64,000 nt of DNA, from positions 2,514,501 through 2,578,500 of the forward strand of contig CALNXK010000013.1 in assembly GCA_942486035.1 (NCBI GenBank), read 5' to 3'. This document shows positions 44,798-56,362 of the stretch, piece after piece. A program made the translations under genes and the position numbers. The first letter of the stretch is position 1. Each line of letters starts with the position of its first letter. This DNA is from Porites lobata. Taxonomy: Eukaryota; Cnidaria; Anthozoa; Scleractinia; Poritidae. The notes beneath the pieces are model-generated. The model was given only the letters and a program-made list of their open reading frames with translations. It did no database searches and was not told where the DNA came from.

Positions 44798-45309
44798 GTG
44801 GTAGTCGTGCAGTGACGGCAAAGAAATATACAAAAAAGCGCGATGCACGTACAAAGTTGTTGTTTTGCCTTGTCAAGCTATTGCTTTTTTTACTTTCTCG
44901 TCGCCGCTTCATCTTAAACTTCCTATTATTTACGATACATTGTGATCCGTCAGAAACAGAATTTTCTCAGTGCAAATTGAATTGCTCCTACTCATAGCAT
45001 CCGAAACGTTTTTCGACTCATCGGTAGTTCCTTCGTTTCTGGTTAGGAAAGCTTGGTGAACGAACTGGGCAACTGTGGCTGGATAATAGCCGTCGTGTAC
45101 GAACTCAGGAAAAGAACTCTGGAGAAACTGTTCGCCGATTGGGTACAATAATACAAAGCATTTTTTGTGCCCAATCAGGAACCAGCATTCTCTCGACCGT
45201 TTGGAAATGGTCCGGTGCGAGTCGGTACCCAGGGGCTCTTCCGCTCATGCTTGAAAATTTTAACCCAGCCCGACTGACTGCCCCTGGGTCTCCGAGGATG
45301 ATCCCAAAG

Positions 45310-45372
45310 GAGATAGACCATTGTCCTGAGCACAGAAATCCAAGAAGCGTTGGGCAGAAGCATTAACTTTCC
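45310..45372 (-). pseudogene. Severed N-terminal piece of the DIRS tyrosine recombinase
   Basis: The minus strand reads SAQRFLDFCAQDNGLSPLG up to the target duplication at 45301-45309. It continues in frame with LPASEDELIRF at the far side of the Mutator-like insertion (41718 downward), showing the recombinase was whole before that insertion. Confidence 0.65.
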
Positions 45373-45396
45373 TAGTAGAAGGGGAAAGACCCTGAG

Positions 45397-47315
45397 TCAA
45401 GTAGAAGTGGCATTTATCTGACAGCGAAGTTCCAAGTCCGAGAGGAGCTGCTGCAGAATCTGGGTTGGAATGGAGTCTGCATGAGGGGCTGGCCGGCGAA
45501 AGCGCTGAAACTTAAAGCGAGACAGGAAGTCAGCGATAGGGTTAGACGTCCCTTTAACTGGCGAGGCAGTGAAAGAGGAGGAGTGACGACCTGCCAACAG
45601 GGACAGATAGCGAACCAAGGACATGATGGTAGGGGCTCTTGAAGTGCCAGACCGCAGAATTTCCACCACTGAGCGGTTATCTTATCGGAGGTGGACCCAT
45701 TTAAAGGCCCATCGGGGACCCCAGACTGCCACGACGATAGGGAAACGTTCCTTGTACTCGATAGACTGAGAGACCTGTGTTGGAAGCCATGCACCTGAAA
45801 ACCAGTGACCCTGGAAGAATGCTCCGTAACCAAGAGCCCCGGAGGCATCTGAAGAAACCTCGAAGTCGGGGAGTGGAGCCCACTTGGGGTACTGAAGGAA
45901 GCTGCAACCATTCCAAGATTGCAAAAACTCTTGTCACCAGGCTAGGTCAAGAAAGAACTCCTGATTGAGACGAATCGGGTGGTCATCGCGTCGAAAAGCA
46001 CATAGCAGGTTGATCATTCGGCACAAGAAAGAGCGACCTTGGGGTACGACTTTGTAGGCAAGCTGAAGGTGACCTATTAGAGACTCCAGTACCTTGCGTT
46101 TACAGCAACAATTCTGTGACCAATCCTCCAACAAGGCAGTTATCCTATCAAATTTGTCTTGAGGAAGGCGTGCCTGTAGATTAAGAGAGTCCAGTTCAAT
46201 GCCCAGGATGGTTTGGCACGTCGACGGCCCTTCTGGTTTGTCTGGATGGAGGGGGATGCCAAGCTTGGAAAAACAGTCAATAGACCTGTCCAGATTGTGT
46301 TGACAGACAGAGGAGCCAGAGAGGGCCAAGAGGGTGGAAGTCATCAAGGTAATGCATCAGGAAGGTGACATCGTAGTTTCGCTTGGGCACCCACTCCACT
46401 AAATCTGTTATACATCTGAAGATATATGGAGCTGACCTGACACCGAAAGGCAGGACCATATCGACATAAAAGGCATCACGCCATTTGATATCCAGCAAGT
46501 GGCGATCTTCTGTATGGACTGGCATAATACGGTACGCATTTTGCACATTAAATTTCGCCATAAGGGAGCCCCGCCCAAGCGGCATTATGCCCGCAATGTC
46601 ATCTACCTTCATGTACTGCAGAGAATAATCCTCCCCCGCAATTCCGTCGTTGACACTGTGGCCAGCAGGGCTAGACAGGTCCAGGATAGGACGCCATTTC
46701 ACAGGTTGGTGGCGTTTGGGGAAGACGCCGAAACCAATCACATGGAGGATAGGGAGGGGGCTGGGAGAAGGGGCCCGCCACCCTGCCTGTCTCAACGTCC
46801 AATTGCAAGCAATTGTCGATGACCTGAGGGTTTAGGAGTGCTGAAGCCATATTCCTCGTTGCTGACTTCAAGGAAGTACTGTAATTGAAGCCTAGGTGAA
46901 AACCATCGCGAAGGCCTTGAACCACGTATGCAACTTTGTCTGGGTTAGGATGGTGACGGAGTTCATACTGGAACCTATCCACATTAATGGGAGTAAGCTG
47001 AGAAACTGGTCTTAAAGGACTAACGGCTGGAGAACACAACGAATAACCGGAACTTGGCAGACCCTGCTGCTGAGAAGGTAAAACAAAAGGAGAACGCAAC
47101 TCTAACGCTGAAAAGATACTATGAGAACCAACGTGAACAGAAACAAAACTATTTACACCTGAATTGGCTAGAAGTGGCCTAGCAACGGCGGTGACCCCCT
47201 TTTGACTCAGAAGGGGAGCGGGACGGTTCTCTCCGTGCGGAGCGGTGAGGGCAGTGGATGCGAGGGTGGTCCCCGTGGCACGTTTCACAGGAGTGACGAG
47301 ACCGGCCGCGGCCAA
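45397..47315 (-). pseudogene. Reverse transcriptase and RNase H of the DIRS element
   Basis: The domain is spread over several frames. At 47315-46671 is the pre-RT region (RNMASALLNPQVIDNCLQL, GRVAGPFSQPP). At 46795-46277 are the RT motifs: FGVFPKRHQPVKWRPILDLS, the motif A region MAKFNVQNAYR, then LPFGVRSAPYIF and MHYLDDFHPLGP. YLDD is the usual DIRS form of the catalytic box. In motif A the expected Asp is Asn (KFNVQ instead of KFDVQ), which should abolish polymerisation. RNase H follows: FEVSSDASGALGYGAF at 45924-45682 and downstream pieces to 45397. At least three frame changes occur. Confidence 0.8.
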
Positions 47316-48184
47316 AGGGCCAGCGACAGTGTATCATTCCAGGAGTGGCAATACTGGCTAGACCGGGGATTGCCTAAAGACGCCAGAAGCTCTGTTAGTG
47401 ACAGGGCAGAGGAAGTTGAGGAGCCTGAAGCAGCTGAAGTGGTAACCGGAGATCTAGTGAGAAAATTGTAGAGGTCTGGGTGCATGAGAGACCAGTCGGT
47501 TGAACCTGAGGCTGCGGCTTCTTTTCTGAAGGCGATGTCGTAGTGGAGCCACGATTTGTCAAAAAAGCGCCTTGCTGTCTGAATAATGAGTAACTTGTAC
47601 TGATTTAAATCTTTCCAGCGAGAGGGGAAAGTGTGGCAAAGAATCATAGAAAAGATTGTGAAGGCTTCTATCCAGGTGACGATATCTGCTATTTCGATGA
47701 CCCGTTTCTTAGACCCTAATACCACCGGTTTTCCCTCTAAAAACGCTTGGGGTTCGATTTCTTGAGCTCGGATATTGTCTGGAAGTAGGTCAGCCAAGTC
47801 TACAAAAAGCCCTGCTGTAATTTTAGAAACAAGCTTATACGGGACAGGAGCATAGCCAGGACCCACCACAAGTGCTTTGTTGACGTTTGGAAACGTTGAG
47901 GACTCAGATCCGGTCGCGCCACCACAAGAGCCCCCAACCAATACAGGCAAGTTGGCGGAGGACGTGGCGGGGAGAGTAGAGACAATCGAAGAACCACCAA
48001 ATGAGCTGTAAGTTGAAATAAACGAGGGCACAACAAGCGTACCTGAAGACTGGGAGGTAGGGCCGGGGGTACCGGAGCTGGAGGATGCCGTAGACTGAGT
48101 AGAAGTCGAAGTCCAGGAGAGAGGACCAGACGTCGCGGCCATGTTTGTGTTCCCACCGCTTGAATCTCGAAGGGACGATAGCAA
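47285..48184 (-). pseudogene. Gag-like ORF of the DIRS element
   Basis: Open frame of about 299 codons. A Ser/Thr-rich N-terminal third is followed by a block typical of DIRS ORF1: VGPGYAPVPYKLV, LADLLPDNI, VTWIEAFTIFSMIL, FPSRWKDLNQYKLLI and WLHYDIAFRKEAAA. The frame then reaches QYCHSWND, which looks like the start of the Cys-rich tail (C-x-S-W-N), and loses it by frameshift. A Ser/Arg-rich start just upstream (48281-48343) may belong to the same ORF. Confidence 0.7.
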
Positions 48185-48485
48185 CGTAGGGAGCGATTCC
48201 GCGAGAGCTCTTCAAATTGCCTGTGCTAAAGAGTTGTTGTCCGGCAGAGAAAGGGTTGACTTCGCGGTGAAGTTGGGGTATTACCTGGGAGCTGGTGTAG
48301 AACCACTACGAGAACGCGACGACGCGGTAACTGCAGAAGACATTGTAGACAAGCTGTTGTTTGTGGTTCGCATCCTTAAAGAACGTGACGACGTGCACGC
48401 CTTGAAAAATAATTGAAAGAAAAAGGATACAAGAAAAAACACGCTGTAGGACTGCTGCTCCAAAAATCACTATAAAAGACGAAAA

Positions 48486-48772
48486 GACGCTAAATGAACC
48501 GCTCCACAGACCACTGCACAAACGCTCGATGAAGAACTCGCAGATCCTAGCAGTGTACAAAGCTACCACGTACCATGTGAGCCTGCACTTATGGTATTGA
48601 CCGCCGGATGCCCGCCAAGCTCATGGACCGCTTGACCGCTACGCTTGTGAACCGCTTGACTGCTACGCTGGTGAACCGCTTGACCGCTAAGCTAGTGAAC
48701 CGCTTGACCCCGAAGCTTATGAACCACTTGACCGCTAAGCCTGTGGTGGTTAAATTACATTTAACAAATTTA
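48486..48772 (-). repeat. DIRS right terminus B2 with minisatellite
   Basis: Copy of B1, starting GACGCTAAATGAACCGCTCC, with about six tandem units related to ACCGCTTGACCGCTAAGCT at 48620-48745. It ends at the host junction before AAACTGGAAAAGATG. Confidence 0.7.
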
Positions 48773-50420
48773 AACTGGAAAAGATGATCATTCCTCGTGC
48801 AAAAAGAAAGTACTGACCTGCTCGGCTTGAATCGTAAGTTTATCTTCTTCTTTCCCTGCGAAATCGTACAGACACCGAAGAATGACATCGTCTGGTGAGA
48901 TAACCTGAAAGAAAGGGGGTGAAGAGGATGAACAATAATGACACTGAATTCCAGATTCTACGACAATAGAAGAACGCAAGAACACAACTTAGGCCAAACT
49001 GAACTGGTGATTTTTTACAGCCAGAGAAAACAGGCCGACATTTCGCGATGCCACCACTGGTTTCCCCGCAAAACGACTGCAGAAATTCCATACTGATGGG
49101 GCGTTGCTACCCAGATCTGGGTAGTTCTTCTGATTGGTCGTGTCACCAGAGAAATTTGTTTCAAACAATCAGAAGCACTACCCAGATCTGGAAGTGAAAC
49201 GTCAACAGTATGGAATTTCTGAAGTCGTTTGTTACGGTTTCTCAGAAGTCATTTCGCGGGGAAACAAGTGGGGCGTCCGTCTACACGTAAAGGTCGTTTT
49301 CGAGCACCAAAAACGCAGGTTTTCAAAAAGGGCCCTTAGAGTGGAGATTGTTGAAAACGCTAGCTTCGCTTTTATGAGTGGACGGACGAAAACGGATGCT
49401 TTCGATCATACAGCGTATGGAATGCTAGCGTATTTCCATCGTTTTAGCGTTTTCGTGTGAACAGCGAAAACGATTCAAATACACCACGTGTGGACGTTTA
49501 TATTTTTGAAAACGGTAAATAGGTTTTTAAAATGTCCATTTTTGAAAGTATCTGAATATGTGAGGACGAGGCCTTAGTTAGAGATTCCGTCCGGTGACCA
49601 ACCGTTATTTGCAGCTCTGCATAGATGGATCAGTATTATTTCTTTTGTAACTACTTTTATTAGCTATTGACGTAATACCTGTACATACGAAGCTGGAAAG
49701 AATCCCGTCTTTCCTTTACTGCTGCCCTATAAAAATAAGAAAAAACAGACAACTTTGGTTTTAAATTCAAAAGTGTTAATAATAGCTGCTTCACCCTTTT
49801 CGATTAGTTAACCTCTACTGACAAACCACAAGCGAAAGAACGACTGGAAGGCTGACAGCCACTAATGCGGACCATTTGCTGTAAATTCCGGTCTTCCCAA
49901 GTAATTTCGTCAAGAGAAATCCCCAAGGGGGGGAAGGTACTCTCTTATATTTGCCTTAAAAGTATGTGCCGCACCAAAGAGTATGGTTTTTGTGCTGTTT
50001 TGGTTTGAAAATGGGCATAGACTTTGCCTATTTTGGTCTGAATTCGCGTATGGTTTTCGAGGGAATTCGGGAGTGCATGGACGTATGTGTCGTTTCAATT
50101 CCAAATGAATAAGAAAGAAAGAGTAATATGCGAATTCGAAATGGATTTTAAGAAACCTTACTGTTGGCGTTCTAAGAAATGATAACATAATGTCTGCCTA
50201 CGCCAGGCCTGAAAACGTGTATGGATTTTAGAGCCCAGGTCTACGGGTATAGAAAATGACACTTATCCCAACCTAACCTTGGTCGGTGGATAGCAGTTTA
50301 TTTTCAGTAAACTTTTCGGACCCAAAATTGTATATGGTAACAAACTGCTCGTGACGAGTCACACATCAGAGGAACAGGTCACTGTTCTATCGATAAATAA
50401 CTACGCAAAACAGTTTTATG

Positions 50421-50757
50421 TTTTCACTAGCGACAGAGTCGGAGTCCGCGTCGTAATTGGAGTCGTAAGAGCGCTTATGACCATTTTTTCCTACTCCGCT
50501 TACGACTCCGTCGCTTACAATCAGCTTATGATCTAGTGAAAACCACATTATCGGAGTCGGAAGCAGAAGCGGAAGGATAAACCAATCACAATGCACGTTC
50601 TCATGCTTTGTGATTGGTTTAGTTCCTTTGCTTCTGCTTGCGACTTTCACTTGATCGTAAACGTTGGAGTCGTAAGCGGAATCAGAACGCTGTTTTCACC
50701 AGATCGTAAAGTTTTACGCTTCTGATTACGACTCCGACTCCGTCGCTAGTGAAAACA
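50421..50757. mobile_element. MITE with GTTTTCACTAGCGAC ends in copy B
   Basis: The left end GTTTTCACTAGCGACAGAGT and right end ACTCCGTCGCTAGTGAAAAC are inverted complements. The interior repeats CGGAGTCG and ACGACTCCG. It is not seen at the matching place in copy A. Confidence 0.65.
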
Positions 50758-53454
50758 AGCCTTAAACCACTACTTTATCTTGCTGTTGATCATGTACCAG
50801 ACAATTCAACAACAACAATGTTTACAAATTTGTTAACTCGATTGATAGCAAAAAAAAACAATGCGTACCTCCCACCAGTGTTCATCAGTACTATTGATAA
50901 CTTTTACTTTTTCTCCAGCACTGAAGACGAAAAATAAAGCTTTCATTTAACACCGATCAATGTAACTGATGTATACAGCCCTATACTTTCTATGTGCTAT
51001 AAATGCCAATAGACCTTTTCGCTTGTATGTTTGTTTTCCCAATTCAGAGAACGTGATGTTCCCAAGGGACCCCTGACCCCTGGCGCAAAGGAAGACATGA
51101 GAGGAATTGGGATGGTCATTTTTCGAGGTCATCTTAGGGCGCGACAAAACTGCTGTTCGATAGCCCAGGGCCGGCTGGACATTTGCCAAGAATCCGACCG
51201 AGAAATAGTAATGTCAGAGAAAAGGGGGAACGGTAGGCTCTGCATCTCCACAGTGAAAATATACCCATCTGCAGGACAAAAGCAGGAACGTCTTCCTCAG
51301 TTATTTTAAGACCAGTCACCCACCAGGCGCCAGTTGCGGCAAAGTCCCGGTAATTACCGGACCCAGAAAGCTGTTTTGTTTGCACTGCCGCCCTTAACAA
51401 TAAAGATTAACCCAGCGGCTATTAAAAGTACATGAAACTACTTACATACATTTTGAATTTTAATCACAGACGTACCAAGAATTTGGAGAAGACTGGACAA
51501 AACTTAAGTACCTTAATTAAGTGTCACCCAGTGTCAAATCGAAGGTACATGTATGGATATAAACTCAGGTACTGTGTTGATAAACCCTTCAAATAGAGAG
51601 TCGATACAAGTCCACTTTGAACAGCATCTTGTACATTAGAGCAACTGGCCAGAATTGATGAATTTGATTGGCTCTCTTGGATTACTGTCCATGCCGTTCG
51701 GCTCTTTAAAATTGAAAGACAAACCATCAAATACAAACTTTGCTTACCATAGTTTAAGATCTTCGTCTTTTTCTCCACCAAAATCATAAAGAGCAACACA
51801 GTAATTCTAAAAAGAAAAAAAGCACCTACTTGCTTATTAGTTTCAAATCAAACAGATATCAAAAGAACGCATTCGTTTACAAAAAGCACGAGTATCAACT
51901 GTTTTTGGCTGACCTTGGCATTCGAACCCATAAAATTGAGGACATTATTTTTGAGGGAAGCTTAAGTGATGCGCTACCCGTGCCTCGCAAGAAATGAACT
52001 TACATTTGCTGTGGAAGAACCCTTGGACTCCGCTGTATCTAAAGGCACAAAAAAGGAAAAGTTGGAAACTTTTCAAAAGAACGCAGAGAGACCTTAGTAG
52101 GTTAAAAAAATGCAACACTGGAAATCTCTTCATCGAAAAACATTTCCGCTCAGCTTAATGTCGAGCTTTGAACACTCGGTCCCAGAAAGCTACATAGCAA
52201 TAGTATGAAAAGCAGTTTCCGATAGCCCTTTTAAGCGTTTTGTTATACTCCCCAACACAAAAACAAAAATAATAAACATGAAACATTTTTTGCTCCGCGC
52301 GACTGGCACGTAGATTTTCCGCGGTTTCGATGTACACGACATGATCACGCGCGAGTTTTTTTTTTCGCCCGCGGGGGTTATAAAGTGCATCGGTTATGAG
52401 ACACATGATACCTAATGGTCTAATCAGAAAACGGGCTTGAGTTAACAAGTGCGCATAATTTATGAAAACACAAAACACAAATTTCCATTAGAACAGCACA
52501 TGACCCACGCTAAAGAGGTCTAATGAGTGTCCAAACCAGCTACTGGTAACTTTGGCTATATATTTTTCAGCTTTCTGATTGGCTAAAAAATCTCGCGACA
52601 CTTTCTTAACCGATCAGAATTACAACCACAACGAATCTCGATTTGTTCACTTGCGTTTCCCGTGCTTGGCGTCAGCCGAGTCCTGATTGGTTCATGTGAA
52701 CCTCAACGCGTATCGTGATTGGTCAAAGTAATTACTCTGAATTCTCTTACACACCACTCCACTCGCTCGATGAAGAACAGGCAAGTAATTTTTTTGGCTC
52801 TCACCAGAAAAAGCATTAGACCTGAAAGCAGGTAATGATACTGTTGGACCCAAAGCTCTCCTGCGAGGGGGTGGGACTGGAACATCTTCATCATCACTAA
52901 AAGAGTTTTCGTCGGAGTCATCCTCGTCCGCGTGTTGTATTCGAAGTGACTGGCCCTTTCCAACTGGCTAAGAGAAACAACATCCCAGACCTTATTATTT
53001 AACTGTGATTGGCTGAATAGGCCCTTACGAAAATACCATAATATTATCAAAATTGTCGTTTGGGTAGTACGTCATGTAAACCTTACATTTGCATTACCTT
53101 TCGTGCCTGATTTGCATGTGCAAGGGGGGTCAGTTAGCCGAAAATTTGCATACTGAGCGTATTTGCGCGGAAACGTGCAACGTTGGCCAAAGTATACTTT
53201 ACTAACTTTGTGGTTTTATATGTTCAGGAGTTCAGCAACGAGAGAAGTGAGTTGGAAGATCTCTTTAATCAGAGATAAAGCCACAGGTTCTAGTGCAAGC
53301 CTCCTATACTTACTCTGAATTCTATTTTTCTAAACCGGTCATTGCACGTGCAGTTCGTGCAAAGAACAAGAGATAATGTGAACGTCAGATTTTATATGAG
53401 GCTCTATCCAAGGGGCAATGTAATAATAATAAGTAATGGTAACAGGAGTGAGTG

Positions 53455-53562
53455 GAGTCCAATTCGGTCTGTAATTATACGAGTGATCAACAAAAGCGGG
53501 AGTCCGATTTGTTTAATCACGAGTATGCATGATTACAGACCGAATTGGACGACACGAAGTTC
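53455..53562. repeat. Hairpin repeat in copy B
   Basis: GTCCAATTCGGTCTGTAAT near 53457 recurs as its complement near 53545, with CGAGTGAT/ATCACGAG inside. A short palindromic repeat absent from copy A. Confidence 0.55.
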
Positions 53563-53689
53563 TGTCATCAGTTAATCATAACTTTAACAAAATGTGTGAT
53601 ATAATAGGCTATTTTTTAAATCAAAACACAAGAAATTCGAAATTTTGTTTTGCTATCAGTGAAAAAAAAAAGCCATTTAAGTGTTAACA

Positions 53690-54118
53690 GCCCTAGAGTG
53701 TTTCTCATATATTGTGTGCAGGTGGTTCTGTAGGCCCTCTGAATAACCCTCATGGCTTGGTTTTGAAGTCATTCGCTCCAAAAATCTGGGAGACTGTACC
53801 ACCTGGTCTCAAGTGTCTGCCATATCATAAGTTTAAGAAAGAATGGAAGTCCTGTCTTCTAACCAACCAAATCTGACCTTGCTTATATGTTCTATCACTG
53901 ATATTATTTGAGATTTTATTCCTCTCTTTACTGCTGCCAATTATTTCAACATGACGGTGTCCAACAAGAAAGCTCTTGCTACTTTGGACACCGTACACAA
54001 ATTAACTTATAATGTCTTTTAGTTAACTATTATTTGTCAGCTACTTTATTTTCCTACTACGTACACTTATGTAAATATCTTATATAGTGTGAATAAAGAA
54101 TTGAATTGAATTGAATTG
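53690..54118 (+). mobile_element. 3' end of a LINE with AATTG tail
   Basis: The tail of a LINE ORF (FAPKIWETVPPGLKCLPY, FKKEWKSCLLTNQ) is followed by a short 3' region and four copies of GAATT(G) at about 54091-54118. It belongs to the cluster of insertions separating copy B from its empty site in copy A near 10690. Confidence 0.6.
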
Positions 54119-54215
54119 CATTCGAGTTTATCTGATAGGGACTTATTACATTCATGCCATACGATACATCCATAATCAATCACTAGGAGGATTGTTTGTT
54201 TGTAGATCCTCAGAA
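54119..54215 (-). mobile_element. Antisense LINE reverse-transcriptase fragment
   Basis: The minus strand reads ILRIYKQTILLVIDYGCIVW, the conserved thumb region of jockey/CR1-type reverse transcriptases, in a fragment under 100 bp. It abuts the AATTG tail of the plus-strand LINE on one side and a repeat element on the other. Confidence 0.5.
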
Positions 54216-56362
54216 TATTAGCGGAGCTCGACCCGCGCGCGAAGCGCGCGCGTGGACAGAGCCCCATAGCTAAGGAAATGTGGTAATCTACCCATCCGAG
54301 AAAATTTGGTAATCACGTGACCGTACGCCCGACCGTCCGTCCGCACCACAGGGAAACCAATGTTTACTCTCACACTTTCTAGCTAGTTTGGTAGCCCAAT
54401 AGAAACCTAATAGCACATCAATGTTGTGATCAATTGACAGCTGTCAAAACAGGATATCCGCTGACCAGTATCACCTGACCGTAGCGCGGGCTCAAGTGTC
54501 GACCCATCGCGGTCGAGTACTTTTTTGAAGTTATCCACTGACAAATTACCAGTTTCAAATGATCGCAGGCTCAAGTCTATTTTTTCCAATGATTCATATG
54601 AAATATATCGTGTTTATGTCACTATGGCCCCGCACTGTCAAGATTTTGATTTCAAACTGACCTCGGACGCGAAAATTCAGCCACTTTTTTAAAAATAAAG
54701 GCGGGGAAGACCTTTTCTTACCATGGTCACGCGTTGGTCACGCTCTACGCCCAATTTTTGTACTCTGATTGGTCAAAATTTGACAGGTGAGTTCATGCTG
54801 AACAGCATCTTGAAAGTTGCTTACTTTGACAGCTAAAGCTGACAGAGTTTTGTGTCAACTTGTGATGTTTTTAACTGTCTTTTTCCACTGGATGTACAAA
54901 ATGAAATATAGCTGCTATCAAGAGTCTTCTGTTATCCATGGCTGGTTTGTTTATTGGGTTTTTGGTTGAGAAATGCGTCGCTTGTCAAAATTGGGTAATC
55001 CGATTTCGGATGGCATCGTTTTCGTCTTTCACCTTGCTCAATGCGTGAGAGGGTTTAAAAGTCTCAAGCAACTATGGCCTTCCTTGATATCTTTCAGCTG
55101 AACCTGAATCTCGAATGGTAAGCCTGAGTAATTATTGTATTTGATGTTTGTTTTTGTTATATCTAATTTCATGAAGTCGAGCACAGTTTATGCGGCAAGT
55201 TTTTGCACGTTTGTTAAAGATTTGAGTCAATGATCTGATCTAGTATCAGGTTTGATATAAGCTTACAGAACTTTAAAAGGCCTTCAGATATATTTTCTTA
55301 GGGTATATAGAAAAAAAAAACGTTCCGAAGAATATTTAGTTATAAATTTGGCTGTAGAAAGAAAACTTTGAGTGATTTTCTTGCTTCGAGGAGTTCATCT
55401 TTGAAGAAAAAACAAACACCGGACGGCCGGCTGAAAGTAAAACAAAATAAACTTAAGCTTAAGCTTTAAGCTTAAAGACTCAGGATTTTTAGAGACACTT
55501 TAATACTTGTCTTCGTGAATGAAAATTGTTGTCTCTGTAAATGCTTTACCGAATTGTATTTCTTTTATTGATTGTTAGTAGTCTCTCTTGCAATTTGAAT
55601 CGCTTGTCCGTGGTGTTTGTTTTCATCGTTCATGAACATCGCTTGCAGGAGTACTTAGAAATGTCGCGCGTATCAAACGCTTTATAAGATTACACATCGT
55701 TATAACTGGAACCATTAAATAACAAAAAATAATGATAATAAATTCGTTATTATGTTGAAGCTTATCTCCATTAAAGTTCATTCAAACACTCGACAACACT
55801 GACAGCTCGCACTAAAAATGAGAACCGGCTGGGCGTATGGGTGATTTTGGAAATTTTTTGAACGGTTTCGCTAAAAGCCCACGATTGATAGTCCTGAACA
55901 TTTAAAAATTGTGAAATGCCGTATTCTGTCCGAGGTCTGTATGATAAAAAGTACTGTTTCACCTCAGATGTGATGTATAAAAAGTGTAAAAGGTTGGTTT
56001 ACACACCCTCAGATTTGTTGGCAAGAATTTGTAAAGTAAACCTGTCGAACGCAAAAAAATGCGGCCTGATTTGTTTTCCAAGAATTTATTTTCGAGGCCT
56101 AATTTACTGTGATCAAGAGCCATTATGGCTCTTGAATGTGATAGAAGATGTTTGCTATTTTTTGGGTGTACGTACATGTATATTTAGGCTATCAACTCGA
56201 TGTAAGAAGTTTCACTCTAAAATAACTTATCTTTTCCCTCAAAAGTCACATGAATGTGCCCTTAAGTTAACTGATTTGTGGATTACAAGTTTATTGTTTG
56301 ATATAAAATATAAATTTATTAATGGGAGCTTCGCTTTCAGCCCTGGCTAAATCTATATATTA
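54216..56362 (+). mobile_element. Unclassified repeat element, about 2.1 kb
   Basis: The left end AGCGGAGCTC with a GC-rich CGCGCGCG hairpin, then CTACCCATCCGAGAAAATTT and ACGTGAC, and the right end CCCTGGCTAAATCTATAT, are shared with the shorter copy at 2905-3435. An inverted relative lies at 57788-59520. Copy A lacks it at 10690. No recognisable coding domain; an open frame at 55916-56350 has no family I know. Confidence 0.55.

Larger units (their letters stand above)
41728..45300. mobile_element. Mutator-like DNA transposon (non-autonomous), 3573 bp
   Basis: Ends are CATCCTCGGAGACCCAGG and its exact complement at 45283-45300, opening imperfect terminal inverted repeats of about 230 bp (to about 41960 and from about 45070). 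A perfect 9-bp target duplication ATCCCAAAG sits at 41719-41727 and 45301-45309. Long terminal repeats plus a 9-bp duplication are the pattern of Mutator-like elements. No transposase was recognised; the interior holds a truncated LINE and a small hAT-like MITE. It interrupts the DIRS tyrosine recombinase. Confidence 0.8.
40152..48772 (-). mobile_element. PAT-type DIRS tyrosine-recombinase retrotransposon, defective
   Basis: Element of about 8.6 kb read on the minus strand in the order Gag-like, reverse transcriptase, RNase H, tyrosine recombinase. Termini are split direct repeats: A1 at the left end, B1 and A2 just inside it, B2 at the right end, the arrangement of PAT/Ngaro-type DIRS elements. 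Copy A supplies the empty site (6024-6040): host ...ATTACATGGTT at 40154 and AAACTGGAAAAGATG after 48772 are adjacent there, with only a few bases of TTTAA-type overlap and no target duplication, as expected for recombinase integration. It is dead: split recombinase, several frameshifts, and a changed catalytic aspartate in the reverse transcriptase. Confidence 0.85.

Noticed and set aside
48141..48416. Plus-strand open frame rich in charged residues
   Set aside because: It lies antisense to the start of the DIRS Gag-like region and reads as its shadow.
54091..54215. Twin-priming inversion of a LINE
   Set aside because: In twin priming the inverted part precedes the 3' part; here the antisense fragment follows the tail, so it is a separate fragment.
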